A program made the translations under genes and the position numbers. A DNA stretch of 64,000 bases from Chitinophaga parva (GTDB lineage Bacteria; Bacteroidota; Bacteroidia; Chitinophagales; Chitinophagaceae). The DNA is taken from NCBI RefSeq assembly GCF_003071345.1, contig NZ_QCYK01000001.1, positions 62,001-126,000 on the forward strand. The letters run 5' to 3'. The notes under the pieces are model-generated. The model saw nothing but the letters and a program-made list of their open reading frames with translations. It searched no databases and was not told the origin of the DNA. Shown here piece by piece: positions 26,375 through 35,711 of the stretch (position 1 is its first letter; each line of letters opens with the position of its first letter).

Positions 26375-27210
26375 AACTTTACAGCATAGAAACGGGTTTT
26401 TTCAAACTGGATGGCGGCGCCATGTTTGGCGTGGTGCCCAAGAGCATCTGGCATAAGCTGAACCCCGCCGATGAAAATAACATGTGCACCTGGGCCATGC
26501 GCTGCCTGCTGATCGAAGATGGCAAACGCCTCATCCTGGTGGATACCGGTATTGGTAACAAACAGGATGCAAAGTTCTTCAGCTACTACTACCTGCACGG
26601 GAATGATACGCTCGATAAAAGCCTTGCTGCGTATGGTTTTCACCGGGATGATATCACCGATGTATTCCTCACCCACCTGCACTTTGACCACTGTGGTGGC
26701 GCCATTGTGCGGGAGGGCGACAACCTTGTACCAGCATTTAAGAATGCAAAATACTGGAGCAATGAATCGCACTGGGCATGGGCCACACAGCCCAACGAGC
26801 GCGAGAAAGCCTCCTTCCTTTCTGATAACATTTTGCCCATCCAGCAAAGCGGCCAGTTAAATTTCATTGACGGCTTTGACGGCGTGGCCTTCGCCGATAA
26901 TTTTCACGTGCGCTTTGTAAACGGGCATACGGACAGCATGATGCTGCCCCAGCTGCGTTACAAGGACCACACCATCCTTTATATGGCAGACCTGCTGCCC
27001 AGCATAGGGCACCTGCCCATCCCGTATGTGATGGCGTATGATATGTTCCCCCTGACCACCCTCACGGAAAAGAAGGCCTTTTTGCAGGAGGCCCTGGACA
27101 AGCCTTATGTCCTCTTCTTTGAGCACGACCCCAAGGTGGAATGCGCCACCTTGCAGCTCACGGAAAAAGGCATCCGCGTAAAGGACACCCTGCGCCTGGC
27201 GGACTTGTAG
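26371..27210 (+). CDS. MBL-fold metallo-hydrolase, AHL-lactonase-like group
   Basis: 279 residues from the ATG at 26371 (MKLYSIETGFF), chosen because it overlaps the transporter stop as ATGA; an upstream in-frame start would extend into the transporter. The metal motif is LTHLHFDHCGG (HxHxDH) near 108-114, with further His in FVNGHTDSMM and Asp in LYMADLLPS. The pattern resembles the group containing N-acylhomoserine lactonases and related lactonases/esterases. Quorum-quenching activity is not implied by the sequence alone. Confidence 0.9.
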   Translation: MKLYSIETGFFKLDGGAMFGVVPKSIWHKLNPADENNMCTWAMRCLLIEDGKRLILVDTGIGNKQDAKFFSYYYLHGNDTLDKSLAAYGFHRDDITDVFLTHLHFDHCGGAIVREGDNLVPAFKNAKYWSNESHWAWATQPNEREKASFLSDNILPIQQSGQLNFIDGFDGVAFADNFHVRFVNGHTDSMMLPQLRYKDHTILYMADLLPSIGHLPIPYVMAYDMFPLTTLTEKKAFLQEALDKPYVLFFEHDPKVECATLQLTEKGIRVKDTLRLADL

Positions 27211-27235
27211 TGTGCTGCAGGAAATTTTATCTTTG
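27205..27235 (+). promoter_or_regulatory. Promoter of the GroES-like gene
   Basis: TTG at 27205-27207, 20 bp spacer, TATCTTTG at 27228-27235; start codon at 27257. The -33 element overlaps the last codons of the MBL gene. Confidence 0.75.
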
Positions 27236-27256
27236 CTGGTAGAATTTTCTATTGAT

Positions 27257-27631
27257 ATGCATCTTACAACTGATAATAAACTGAAGAAACTGATCGTAGT
27301 AGGCGACCGCGTGCTGATCCGCCCTTCCAAAGACAATGAACGTACTTCCAGTGGCCTGTACCTGCCGCCAGGCGTAGGCGAGAAGGAAAAAGTGCAGAGC
27401 GGCTATGTGCTGAAGACCGGCCCCGGGTACGCCCTGCCGGTGCCCAGCAGCGAGGACGAAAGCTGGAAACCAGAAGCGGAGCAGACCAAATACATTCCCC
27501 TCCAGGCGAAAGAGGGCGACCTGGCCATATTCCTGGCCACCGGCGCCACGGAGGTGATGTACCAGGGAGAGAAATTTTTCATTGTGCCGCAAAGTGCCAT
27601 CTTGCTTCTTGAAAGGGAAGAAGAACTGTAA
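27257..27631 (+). CDS. GroES-family co-chaperone-like protein
   Basis: 124 residues from the ATG at 27257 (MHLTTDNKLKKLIVVGDRV). The chaperonin-10 fold is visible as VVGDRVLIRPSKDNERTSSGLYLPPGVGEKEKVQSGYVLKTGP in pieces, ending with a beta strand FIVPQSAILLLERE. An insert rich in Glu/Pro (PSSEDESWKPEAEQ) separates the halves. It is not the canonical groES next to groEL; Bacteroidota often have this extra member as a single gene. Whether it caps GroEL is unknown. The upstream promoter supports independent expression. Confidence 0.9.
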   Translation: MHLTTDNKLKKLIVVGDRVLIRPSKDNERTSSGLYLPPGVGEKEKVQSGYVLKTGPGYALPVPSSEDESWKPEAEQTKYIPLQAKEGDLAIFLATGATEVMYQGEKFFIVPQSAILLLEREEEL

Positions 27632-27660
27632 TACATTTCTACACCGCAAACCTCATCCGC

Positions 27661-29217
27661 ATGGCTGACAACACCGCATTTCTTACTGCCATCAACGCCG
27701 GCTACACCTTCAAAGGCGATTCCATCAAACTGGGCGCCGCCATGCTCAACGGGGAGGTAGTGCCCAACGCCTACGTGAACCTGCCCCTGAAAACACTGAA
27801 CCGCCACGGCCTCATTGCCGGCGCCACCGGTACCGGTAAAACCAAGACCCTGCAGGTGATCGCCGAGGGCCTTTCCGATGCCAGCGTGCCCGTACTGCTC
27901 ATGGACATCAAGGGTGACCTGAGCGGGGTAGCCGCCGCCGGTACGCTCAATGACAACATCAAGCACCGTTATGAGCTGATAGGCGGCACTTACGAGCCTA
28001 CCGCCTACCCGGTGGAACTGCTCTCCCTGAGCCAGCAGAAAGGCGTGCACCTCCGCGCCACCACCAGCGAGTTTGGCCCCATCCTGCTCTCCAAGATCCT
28101 GGAGCTGAATGATACGCAGGCCAGCCTGGTAGCCATGATCTTCAAGTTCTGCGACGACAATAAACTGCCCCTGCTGGACCTGAAAGACTTCAAAAAGGTA
28201 TTGCAGTACATCAGCAATGAAGGCAAAGACGAAATAGAAAAAGACTATGGCAAGGTAAGCACTGCCTCCACCGGCACCATCCTGCGCAAGGTGATAGCCC
28301 TGGAGCAACAGGGCGCCGCCCAATTCTTCGGAGAAAAATCCTTTGAGGTAGACGACCTGATGCGCATCAGCGATGACGGTCGCGGCGTGCTCTCTGTGCT
28401 GCGGGTAAATGATATCCAGGACAAACCGGCCCTGTTCAGCACTTTCATGCTCAGCCTCCTGGCGGAACTGTATGCTACCCTGCCGGAAACCGGTGACCAG
28501 GACCGCCCCAAGCTGGTCATGTTCATCGATGAGGCCCACCTCATTTTCCAGGAAGCCAGCGATGCACTGCTGCAGCAGATAGAGACCATCATTAAACTGA
28601 TCCGTTCCAAAGGCGTGGGCATCTTCTTCTGCACCCAGAACCCCATGGACGTACCGCCCTCCGTGCTGGGCCAACTGGGCCTGAAGGTACAGCATGCGCT
28701 GCGCGCCTTTACGGCCAATGACCGCAAGGCCATTAAGCAAACCGCTGAAAACTATCCCCTGAGCGATTTCTATAAAACGGAAGACCTACTTACCCAGATC
28801 GGTATTGGCGAAGCGCTGGTAACCTGCCTCAATGAAAAAGGGCAACCTACGCCGCTGGCCGCTACCATGCTGGTAAGCCCCCGCTCCCGCATGGACGTGC
28901 TCACTGATGCAGAAATAGACGCCCTGGTGAATAAATCTGCCCTGGTAAAAAAATACAACGACAACGTAGACAGTGAAAGCGCCTACGAGATCCTCACAGC
29001 CAAGCTGAATGCTGCCGCTGCGCCGCCGCCAGCCGCCGGCGGTAGTGCCCCCGCCGCCCCTGCGGGCAAAGCCGCCAAGCCCCAGCCCACCATCCTGGAG
29101 CAGGTGCTCAACAGCCAGGCTGCCCGGCAGGTAGAACGTACCGCCGCCTCTATGATCACACGCAGTTTACTCGGTGCGTTAGGATTGGGTGGGAAGAAAA
29201 CGAAGAGCTGGTTTTAA
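27661..29217 (+). CDS. HerA-like ATPase (DUF853/YjgR family)
   Basis: 518 residues. FtsK/HerA-class P-loop ATPase: Walker A GATGTGKTKTLQ near 57-64 and VLLMDIKGDLSG, then Walker B KLVMFIDEAHLIF near 285-297. FFCTQNPMDVPPSVLGQLG is the conserved sensor segment. A low-complexity Ala/Pro region (~455-485) precedes a short C-terminal helix. HerA proteins pump DNA in repair and defence systems, but this DUF853 group is widespread in single copy and has no defence partner here. Function is unknown. Confidence 0.92.
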   Translation: MADNTAFLTAINAGYTFKGDSIKLGAAMLNGEVVPNAYVNLPLKTLNRHGLIAGATGTGKTKTLQVIAEGLSDASVPVLLMDIKGDLSGVAAAGTLNDNIKHRYELIGGTYEPTAYPVELLSLSQQKGVHLRATTSEFGPILLSKILELNDTQASLVAMIFKFCDDNKLPLLDLKDFKKVLQYISNEGKDEIEKDYGKVSTASTGTILRKVIALEQQGAAQFFGEKSFEVDDLMRISDDGRGVLSVLRVNDIQDKPALFSTFMLSLLAELYATLPETGDQDRPKLVMFIDEAHLIFQEASDALLQQIETIIKLIRSKGVGIFFCTQNPMDVPPSVLGQLGLKVQHALRAFTANDRKAIKQTAENYPLSDFYKTEDLLTQIGIGEALVTCLNEKGQPTPLAATMLVSPRSRMDVLTDAEIDALVNKSALVKKYNDNVDSESAYEILTAKLNAAAAPPPAAGGSAPAAPAGKAAKPQPTILEQVLNSQAARQVERTAASMITRSLLGALGLGGKKTKSWF

Positions 29218-29272
29218 TGAGGGGTGTTATTTAACAGATAGCACGTGTACAGCGCTGCTTGTGCAAATATTG

Positions 29273-29310
29273 GCAAGGCCTCATCACACTTGGTGGGGCC
29301 TTTGCTTTTA
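29273..29310 (+). terminator. Terminator after the HerA-like gene
   Basis: GCAAGGCC/GGCCTTTGC stem with an imperfect inner extension, followed by TTTT. It separates it from the convergent GT61 gene. Confidence 0.65.
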
Positions 29311-29332
29311 GGAAGCTTGCAGTAAAACACAC

Positions 29333-30328
29333 TTATTGCATCCTTTCCAATACCGCTTCCAGTGCTGCCAGGTCTACGGTGATGCTCACATCATACGTGT
29401 CTGTGCTGTTGCCGGCATTGGTAGTGTAGTAGTAGCGATGGCCCAGGTCTGCCGCCATATTGAAGAAGCAATTGGAATGATCATCGCCGGCATTGCGCAG
29501 CTCCAGCACCCCGGCACCGGGCTGCATGAACAACATGTTGGTAAGGCCCGCGCCGTGCAGCCCAACGAGGGTGCGGGTTTCTGCCATCAGGGTTATTTGC
29601 TGCGCCAGCGTGTAATCTTCCATGTAGTGGGTTTCATAACCATAGGCCGTCAGCAATTCCTGCACGGCATCTTCATTCAGGATGCGGCGTACCCTGGCTT
29701 TGGCGCGGCTGATGAATACGTTGCGATGGGGGGGCTGCGCGGGCTTATCTGCCAGCCGGTCCCGCAGGCGGCATACCACCTCCCGGTAAAAAAGCCCCAT
29801 GGGCGCGGCAAGGCCGGGCAGGAACAGGTCTTTCACCACAACCCTGCCACCAGGCTTATAATAAAACGGTGTGCAGCCCAACATTTGCAGGCTTTCCACG
29901 ATGTAAGGGTAACGGGCGTAATGCTGCGGCAGCAGTACCGGCACTGCTTTATCCACTATGCCACGCACCGCTTCCAGGCGGCATAGTACGTCGGCAAACC
30001 AGTGGTAGTAAGCCTGTCCCCACTCGTGTGTGATCCAAAGGCCCTGGTCCAGCACGCGCGCTGGTAGCAGCAGGCGGGGTAAGCGTTTCAGCAGTTTGGA
30101 TGGCTTCACCGGCACCACCCGTGTTTCCGCGATATAAAAATGAAAAGGCTTTAAAGAGAGCACCACATCCTTCAGCACCTGTGCATGGGCAACCCGCTGC
30201 AAAGTAACGGGCGGTATGTCCAGCGAAAGATTGCGCGCAAACAGCGGCAGGTCTTCCGGCCGGAGGTTTTGCGGCCGGTCTGTTTCAACGGCATATCCCG
30301 GGTATAATATATTGGGCGGAAGATTCAT
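29333..30328 (-). CDS. Glycosyltransferase family 61 protein (first of tandem pair)
   Basis: 331 residues from ATG at 30328 (MNLPPNILYPG). GT61/DUF563 features: WITHEWGQAYYHWFADVL (~105-122), FISRAKARVRRILNEDAVQ, YMEDYTLAQQITLMAET and LVGLHGAGLTNMLFM, the last with the HGAG motif near the active site. GT61 enzymes transfer xylose or GlcNAc in eukaryotes; bacterial ones are found in polysaccharide loci. There is no signal peptide. Highly similar in every motif to the gene at 30444, so the two arose by tandem duplication; substrate unknown. Confidence 0.92.
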   Translation of the reverse strand: MNLPPNILYPGYAVETDRPQNLRPEDLPLFARNLSLDIPPVTLQRVAHAQVLKDVVLSLKPFHFYIAETRVVPVKPSKLLKRLPRLLLPARVLDQGLWITHEWGQAYYHWFADVLCRLEAVRGIVDKAVPVLLPQHYARYPYIVESLQMLGCTPFYYKPGGRVVVKDLFLPGLAAPMGLFYREVVCRLRDRLADKPAQPPHRNVFISRAKARVRRILNEDAVQELLTAYGYETHYMEDYTLAQQITLMAETRTLVGLHGAGLTNMLFMQPGAGVLELRNAGDDHSNCFFNMAADLGHRYYYTTNAGNSTDTYDVSITVDLAALEAVLERMQ

Positions 30329-30345
30329 GCAGGCGGTCAATTACC

Positions 30346-30479
30346 GGTGTAAAGTAACAATATTCAGGCAATGCATTATGCGCCCATGGCTTACAGTACG
30401 GCTTCCCGGAACCCCGGGTGTAAAGTAATGCCCGGCCAACGTATCATGCGCCCATGGCCTGCAGCGCGGCTTCCAGCGC
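30346..30479. repeat. Duplicated ~70-bp segment from the 3' end of a GT61 gene
   Basis: GGTGTAAAGTAA occurs at 30346-30357 and 30417-30428; ATGCGCCCATGGC at 30378-30390 and 30446-30458, each followed by a similar CAG..CGGCTTCC tail. The right copy includes the stop codon and last codons of the gene at 30444-31439; the left copy carries the same codons with an extra in-frame stop. It looks like a decayed leftover of an additional gene copy or of the recombination that made the pair. Confidence 0.65.
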
Positions 30480-31439
30480 TGCCAGGTCGGCGGTGATGTT
30501 TGCATTGTAACCACTGTTGTTGTCGCCGTGATTCGTGGTGTAGTAATAACGGATGCCCAGGTCTGATGCCATGTTAAAAAAGCAATTGAACTCCTTTTCT
30601 CCTGCCAGGCGCAGCTCCAGCACCTGGGTGCCGGTTTGCATGAACAGCATGTTGGTAAAGCCGGCCCCATGTAACCCGGCCAGCACGCGGGTTTCCGCCA
30701 TGAGGGCTATTTGCTGGGCCAGTGTGTAATCTTCCATGTAATGGACCCCGAAGCCATGCTGCTGCATCAATGCCTGCACGGCATCTTCATTTAAAATGCG
30801 GCGCACGCGGGCACGCGCCCGGCTGATATATACCTTACGGTGCGGGGGCGGTGCCGCAGGCAGTGCCAGTTGTTCATGCAAGCCCTTGAACAACGCAGGG
30901 GGTGGCAAGTGCCAGTATGCCGGGTAGCCGGGCATCAAAAGTTCCTTCACCACTACATGCTCTTTGCGCCCATAATACACCGCTTTATAACCCAGCAGGC
31001 GCAGGCTTTCCACTACATAAGGCACCTGCTCATAATAGTAAGGGAGCAGTACCGGCACCTCCTTGCCCACCGCTGTGGCTGCGGCTTCCAGGCGGCTCAG
31101 GCCATCCACGTACCAGTGATAATATTCCTGCGTCCATTCATCCGTTATCCAGATGGCGCGTTCCAGCCGGCGGACAGGATAAAACACGCGCAGCAGGCGC
31201 TTCAGCAGGGTACTACGTTTGGGGCGGCCCAGGGGCCGGTACTCCGTATAAAAATGAAAGGGGCGGAAAGTGAAAACCAGGTCTTTCAGGATATGTGCAT
31301 GGCGTAGCCGTTTTAATAACACCGGCGGCGTGGTCACAGATAAGTAACGCTGGAACAGCGGGAGATCTTCAGCCTTCAGGTTTTGCGGGCGGGCAGCTTC
31401 GCGGGTGATCCCGGGTTCTAATATGTCAGGCTGGTTCAT
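30444..31439 (-). CDS. Glycosyltransferase family 61 protein (second of tandem pair)
   Basis: 331 residues, paralogue of the gene at 29333. Shared blocks include WITDEWTQEYYHWYVDGL, KVYISRARARVRRILNEDAV, YMEDYTLAQQIALMAET and AGLHGAGFTNMLFM. N-termini also align (NLKAEDLPLF versus NLRPEDLPLF). It starts 40 bp after recQ ends on the same strand. Loss of synteny with a polysaccharide locus means the acceptor cannot be guessed; two related enzymes could add successive sugars to one glycan. Confidence 0.92.
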   Translation of the reverse strand: MNQPDILEPGITREAARPQNLKAEDLPLFQRYLSVTTPPVLLKRLRHAHILKDLVFTFRPFHFYTEYRPLGRPKRSTLLKRLLRVFYPVRRLERAIWITDEWTQEYYHWYVDGLSRLEAAATAVGKEVPVLLPYYYEQVPYVVESLRLLGYKAVYYGRKEHVVVKELLMPGYPAYWHLPPPALFKGLHEQLALPAAPPPHRKVYISRARARVRRILNEDAVQALMQQHGFGVHYMEDYTLAQQIALMAETRVLAGLHGAGFTNMLFMQTGTQVLELRLAGEKEFNCFFNMASDLGIRYYYTTNHGDNNSGYNANITADLAALEAALQAMGA

Positions 31440-31478
31440 AGATCAAGCAATATGGGTCCAGGAGGATGAAAGTACAAA

Positions 31479-33386
31479 CTATTCGCGGCAACGCAGCATG
31501 CCATCCCGGTCGCGCAGCACATGGCCTTCCGCGATGAGGAATTGCAGCACTTCAAAAAACCGGGGCTCTTCCACGCCGGGCATTTGCGCCAGCAGGCCGG
31601 AAACGTCTGCCGGTGTGGCTTTCAGCAGGGTGGTAATGCGGTCCTGCAATTGTGTAAAGCCATCCTTGTTCAGTGGCTTTGCTTTCCTGCGCAGGCAAAT
31701 GTCGCACACATCGCAATCTGCTTCCAGTTGTTCTCCAAAATAAGCGACCAGCTGTTTGGTGCGGCAGGTGCTTTCATTGCGCACATAGGCCAGCATGGCC
31801 GCCAGTCTTTCTTCATAAGCTTTGCGCAGCTCCGCAATCACCTGCATGTTCACCCGCAGTTGCTTTACGCCCACCCGCTCCTGTAGGAAGCAAAGCTGTG
31901 GCTTATCGCGCCGGGGCTCATATTGCAGGATGCCACTGCGGTCCAGGAAGCGCAGGTTTGCCATGATCTCATCTTCTTCCTGCAGCAGGATGCGGTCCAG
32001 CTGACGCTCATAAATGCGCACTGGCACATCAAAGATACCCTCATACGTGCGTAGCAGGGCTTTGATCAGTGGCGACATCTGCGGGTGCGCTTCTTCAAAG
32101 GCATACAGCGCTTCCTTGTTGGTCACAAAACCTACCCGTGAGGGCAGCAGGATGCTTTCGCTTAACTGCAGCACGCCTTCCTGCTCCAGGATGCGCACGG
32201 CGGCGTACACCACGGTGATATTGAGTTTGAACGTGCGGGTAAAATCGTTGATGTCAAAATCGTAATACCTGCCTTCCGCGCTGCCAATGGCCACATGCAG
32301 GTAGTTAACGATGCACTGGTACACGTGGCGGATCTCTTCTTCCGTGGGAAATTGAAGCGCCACGCGGGCCTGCATGTTTTCCAGCTCCGCTTCCTGGCAA
32401 AGCAACAAGGCATAGGCTTTCTGCTCATCGCGCCCTGCGCGCCCTGCCTCCTGGTAGTAGGCCTCCAGGCTATCCGGCATGTCGTAGTGGATCACCAGGC
32501 GCACATCTGGCTTGTCTATGCCCATTCCAAATGCATTGGTGCACACGATCACGCGGGTATCGCCCTTTATCCAATCATCCTGGCGCTGGTGGCGCTCCTG
32601 CGCGGGCAGGCCGGCATGGTAAAACCGGGCGCTGATACCCTGCGCCTGCAGCAGGGAAGCTATTTCCTGGGTGCGCTTCCGGTTACGGCAATAGATGATC
32701 GCAGTGCCAGGCACCTTCTGCAATACCTGCTGCAACTGGGCCATGCGCCCGTCTTCAAAGCGCACGGCGTAAGAAAGGTTAGCGCGGGCAAAGCTTTTGG
32801 TAAAGCGGCGCGCGTTGTGCAGGCGGAGCCTTTCCACGATATCATCCTGCACCCGCAGCGTGGCAGATGCCGTGAGGGCCAGCACCGGCACTTTGGGAAA
32901 AAAGTTGCGGATCTCTGCGATCAGCAGGTAGGCCGGGCGGAAATCATAGCCCCACTGGGATATACAATGCGCCTCATCCACCGCGATGAGCGATACCGGC
33001 AGTCCATCGCAATAGTCCTGGAAACGCTTGCTCTGCAGCCTTTCCGGCGATACATATAGAAATTTATAGTACCCGCGGCGGGCATTTTCCAGGATGCGTT
33101 CCACTTCCGTGATCGTCATGCCGGAGTAGATGGCCTGGGCAGGGATCTCCTTTTTACGCAGCGCCTGCACCTGGTCTTTCATCAATGCAATGAGGGGTGT
33201 GATCACCAGGCATACACCGTCCAGCAGCATGCCCGGTACCTGGAAGCACACGGACTTGCCGCCGCCGGTGGGCAGCAGCGCCAGGGTATCATGTCCATCC
33301 ATCACGGATTGTATGATCTCCGCCTGCAACGGGCGGAAGGCCTGGTGGCCCCAGTACTGTTGTAGTATGTCTAACGGTGCACTCAA
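31479..33386 (-). CDS. recQ: ATP-dependent DNA helicase RecQ
   Basis: 635 residues. 3'-5' helicase for recombination and fork repair. Q-motif and Walker A LLPTGGGKS (38-45), DEAH in VDEAHCISQWGYDFRPAY, motif VI region QEAGRAGRDEQ, then the RecQ-Ct zinc module with Cys residues in ESTCRTKQLVAYFGE and CDVCDIC and a winged helix. The classical HRDC domain at the C-terminus is missing; the protein ends with a short helical extension (FFEVLQFLIAEGHVLRD). This HRDC-less form is common in Bacteroidota, where genomes often hold two RecQ. Confidence 0.93.
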   Translation of the reverse strand: MSAPLDILQQYWGHQAFRPLQAEIIQSVMDGHDTLALLPTGGGKSVCFQVPGMLLDGVCLVITPLIALMKDQVQALRKKEIPAQAIYSGMTITEVERILENARRGYYKFLYVSPERLQSKRFQDYCDGLPVSLIAVDEAHCISQWGYDFRPAYLLIAEIRNFFPKVPVLALTASATLRVQDDIVERLRLHNARRFTKSFARANLSYAVRFEDGRMAQLQQVLQKVPGTAIIYCRNRKRTQEIASLLQAQGISARFYHAGLPAQERHQRQDDWIKGDTRVIVCTNAFGMGIDKPDVRLVIHYDMPDSLEAYYQEAGRAGRDEQKAYALLLCQEAELENMQARVALQFPTEEEIRHVYQCIVNYLHVAIGSAEGRYYDFDINDFTRTFKLNITVVYAAVRILEQEGVLQLSESILLPSRVGFVTNKEALYAFEEAHPQMSPLIKALLRTYEGIFDVPVRIYERQLDRILLQEEDEIMANLRFLDRSGILQYEPRRDKPQLCFLQERVGVKQLRVNMQVIAELRKAYEERLAAMLAYVRNESTCRTKQLVAYFGEQLEADCDVCDICLRRKAKPLNKDGFTQLQDRITTLLKATPADVSGLLAQMPGVEEPRFFEVLQFLIAEGHVLRDRDGMLRCRE

Positions 33387-33395
33387 TGCGCGAAT

Positions 33396-35501
33396 TTACC
33401 CGATGTTTTTGTAACGCAGGCGAATAGAATTAATAGCTAAAACCACATCCGATACGGCCATTACGCCTGCTGCCAGGATAGGGTTCAGGAAACCCAGTGC
33501 TGCAATGGGGATGGCCACCACATTGTAAGCAAAGGCCCAGAACAAATTTTGTTTGATGGTGAGATAGGTATGCTTACCAAGGCCCAGCGCCAGGGGCAGG
33601 CCGGCCAGGTCGTTCTTCAGCAGCACCACATTGGCACTTTGCATAGCCACCTGTGTGGCATCGCTCAGGGAAATACCGATGGTGGCTTTGGCCAATGCCG
33701 GTGCATCGTTAATGCCATCGCCCACCATGGCCGTGGGTGCGGCTTGTAATAACGCGTCCAGGCGTTGCAGTTTTTGCTCGGGCAGCTGGCCTGCATATAC
33801 TTCATCGATGCCCAGTTGCTGCGCAATGGCATTGCACTTATACGCCGTATCGCCACTGAGTAGCACCGTGCGGATGCCGCGCTGGTGCAGGGTTTCCACC
33901 ACTTCCTTTGCATTGGGGCGTAGTTCGTCCACCAGGTCTACCCAGCCCACGAGCGTGTTATTTTTCAGCAGGTAAATATTATGCGTATCGTCCTGGGTCT
34001 GGGCTGCCGCCAGGCTGTAGGAGCCCAGTTGCCATACATTCCCCTCTTTATCTTTAGCACTCATGCCGATGCCCTTGTGTTCCCGCAATTGCTGCAACCC
34101 CTTGTCCCCCGCAGGTTTCCAGGCGGCGGCAATGGAACGCGCAATGGGGTGGGAAGAAAATTTTTCAAGGCTGTACACCGTGGCGCGGAAGTCTTCATCA
34201 CTCATTCCTGTTGCGTGATAACTGCCTACCTGCAATTTGCCGGTGGTAAGGGTGCCGGTTTTGTCAAACACTACCTGGCGTATGTCCTTGAATGCTTCCA
34301 GGGTATGTGCCCCTTTGATAAGGATGCCATTGCGCGCAGCGCGCCCCAAACCCACCATTACGGCAGCCGGTGTGGCCAGGCCCATGGCACAGGGGCAGGC
34401 AATGACCAATACGGCGATGGCCCGCATCATAGCGGTTTCCAAACCAGTGTGGCCAATGAAGAACCAGCCACAGAGCGTAACCAGCGCAATGCCCAGTACC
34501 AGGGGCACAAAAATGGCGCTGATGCGGTCTGCCAGCTTTTGCATAGGCGGCTTGTTAGCCTGCGCCTGGCGCACCAGTTCTATGATATAACTCAGCACTG
34601 TGTTCTCGCCGGTAGCGGTGATGAACACCTTGATAGCGCCGCTTTCCAGGATGGTGCCGCCTATTACCTTGTCTTTTTCCCGGCGTTGTACGGGCTCACT
34701 TTCGCCGGTGATCATCGATTCGTCTATGGTAGCCTGGCCCCAGTAAATAGTGCCGTCCATGGGTATTTTATCACCGGTGTTCACGAGCACCTGCTGGCCT
34801 ACTTTGAGTGATTTGTTGTCTACTTCCTGGATCTCCTCATTCCCATCTTCCGCGAGGGTAATGAGGCGGGCGGTGGTCTTTTGCAGTTTTACGAGCGCGG
34901 TGATGGCGGAAGTGGTTTGCTTCACCGTTCTTTCTTCCAGCAGGTTGCCTACAAACACCAGCAGGATGATAGAAGCGGCGGTCTCGTAAAAGAGATAATC
35001 GTGCCCCAGGTTATTGATGGTGCCGTACAGGCTGTAGCCATAAGCCGCGGTGGCGCCCAGCGCCACCAGTACGTCCATATTGGCTACCCCATTGCGCAGG
35101 GAGCGCACCCCGCTGCGGCCAAAATACCAGAGGCCCATGAGGAATACGGGTGTACTGAGCACCAGCTGCAGGATGGGGTGCTGCAGTGCCGGCCAGGGCA
35201 GCCACATATGCAGCAGCAAAGGCGCGGTGAAGATGGCGCAGAAGATCACTTTGAATGCCAGGGTGCGGGTGAAAGGGACGGGTTTGGCTTCGTCTTCCGG
35301 CAGCTGTACGGTGTAGCCCATACCGGCAATGCCTTTGAGCACCGCTTTCACATCTGCCCCGGCAGGTGGCTGGAAGCTTACTTCATCGGTGGCAAAGCTC
35401 ACGTTTACCGCGGCCATGCCTTTGTTCTCCAGATATTTTGAAACGGACAATGCACAGTTGGTGCAGTGCATGCCGACTACCTTGCAGTGGATTGTTTCCA
35501 T
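33396..35501 (-). CDS. copA: Heavy-metal (copper-type) translocating P-type ATPase
   Basis: 701 residues from ATG at 35501 (METIHCKVVGMHCTNC). P1B-type ATPase. One N-terminal HMA domain with GMHCTNC (Cys13, Cys16), eight hydrophobic segments, actuator TGES, the membrane CPC motif in VIACPCAMGLATPAA, phosphorylation DKTGTLT, SSHPIA (HP motif) and VGDGINDAPALA. CPC plus HMA and the ALGF(x)NP-type C-terminal segment point to copper/silver export. An upstream in-frame start at 35588 adds 29 residues that do not fit the family. A promoter and palindrome lie directly upstream. Confidence 0.93.
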   Translation of the reverse strand: METIHCKVVGMHCTNCALSVSKYLENKGMAAVNVSFATDEVSFQPPAGADVKAVLKGIAGMGYTVQLPEDEAKPVPFTRTLAFKVIFCAIFTAPLLLHMWLPWPALQHPILQLVLSTPVFLMGLWYFGRSGVRSLRNGVANMDVLVALGATAAYGYSLYGTINNLGHDYLFYETAASIILLVFVGNLLEERTVKQTTSAITALVKLQKTTARLITLAEDGNEEIQEVDNKSLKVGQQVLVNTGDKIPMDGTIYWGQATIDESMITGESEPVQRREKDKVIGGTILESGAIKVFITATGENTVLSYIIELVRQAQANKPPMQKLADRISAIFVPLVLGIALVTLCGWFFIGHTGLETAMMRAIAVLVIACPCAMGLATPAAVMVGLGRAARNGILIKGAHTLEAFKDIRQVVFDKTGTLTTGKLQVGSYHATGMSDEDFRATVYSLEKFSSHPIARSIAAAWKPAGDKGLQQLREHKGIGMSAKDKEGNVWQLGSYSLAAAQTQDDTHNIYLLKNNTLVGWVDLVDELRPNAKEVVETLHQRGIRTVLLSGDTAYKCNAIAQQLGIDEVYAGQLPEQKLQRLDALLQAAPTAMVGDGINDAPALAKATIGISLSDATQVAMQSANVVLLKNDLAGLPLALGLGKHTYLTIKQNLFWAFAYNVVAIPIAALGFLNPILAAGVMAVSDVVLAINSIRLRYKNIG

Positions 35502-35514
35502 AGTCTGATCCTCA

Positions 35515-35547
35515 TTTATGCGGCATAAAATGCTGGTCACAAATTTA
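35515..35547 (-). promoter_or_regulatory. copA promoter with palindromic candidate operator
   Basis: Minus-strand -7 box TAAATTTG at 35540-35547; TTG about 22 bp further upstream. TTTATGC-C-GCATAAA (35515-35529) is a perfect 7+7 inverted repeat placed just after the expected start of transcription, about 14-28 bp before the ATG. This is where a metal-responsive repressor would sit. The regulator is not in the window. Confidence 0.5.
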
Positions 35548-35711
35548 CCGTTTTGTGCCCGGCAGGTATCAAAAATTATTGCAACCATCCTTCATTTTCG
35601 GGGCCTGGCCATGGAGGAAGGGAACGGGAGGGCCCTGGCATATTCCCTCCAAACATGCCAGCATGCTGCCGTGGGATATGGGAGCACCCGGAAATGCCGT
35701 AATTTCGCGGC

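Noticed and set aside
26371..27210. Naming the MBL hydrolase as a quorum-quenching AHL lactonase
   Set aside because: Only the general HxHxDH group pattern is seen; no signalling genes are near.
27661..29217. HerA-like ATPase as part of a HerA-nuclease defence system
   Set aside because: It belongs to the DUF853/YjgR type and has no SIR2, NurA or other nuclease neighbour.
30341..30670. Minus-strand frame of 109 codons at the 3' end of the second GT61 gene
   Set aside because: Alternative frame of the GT61 gene, which has full family motifs in its own frame.
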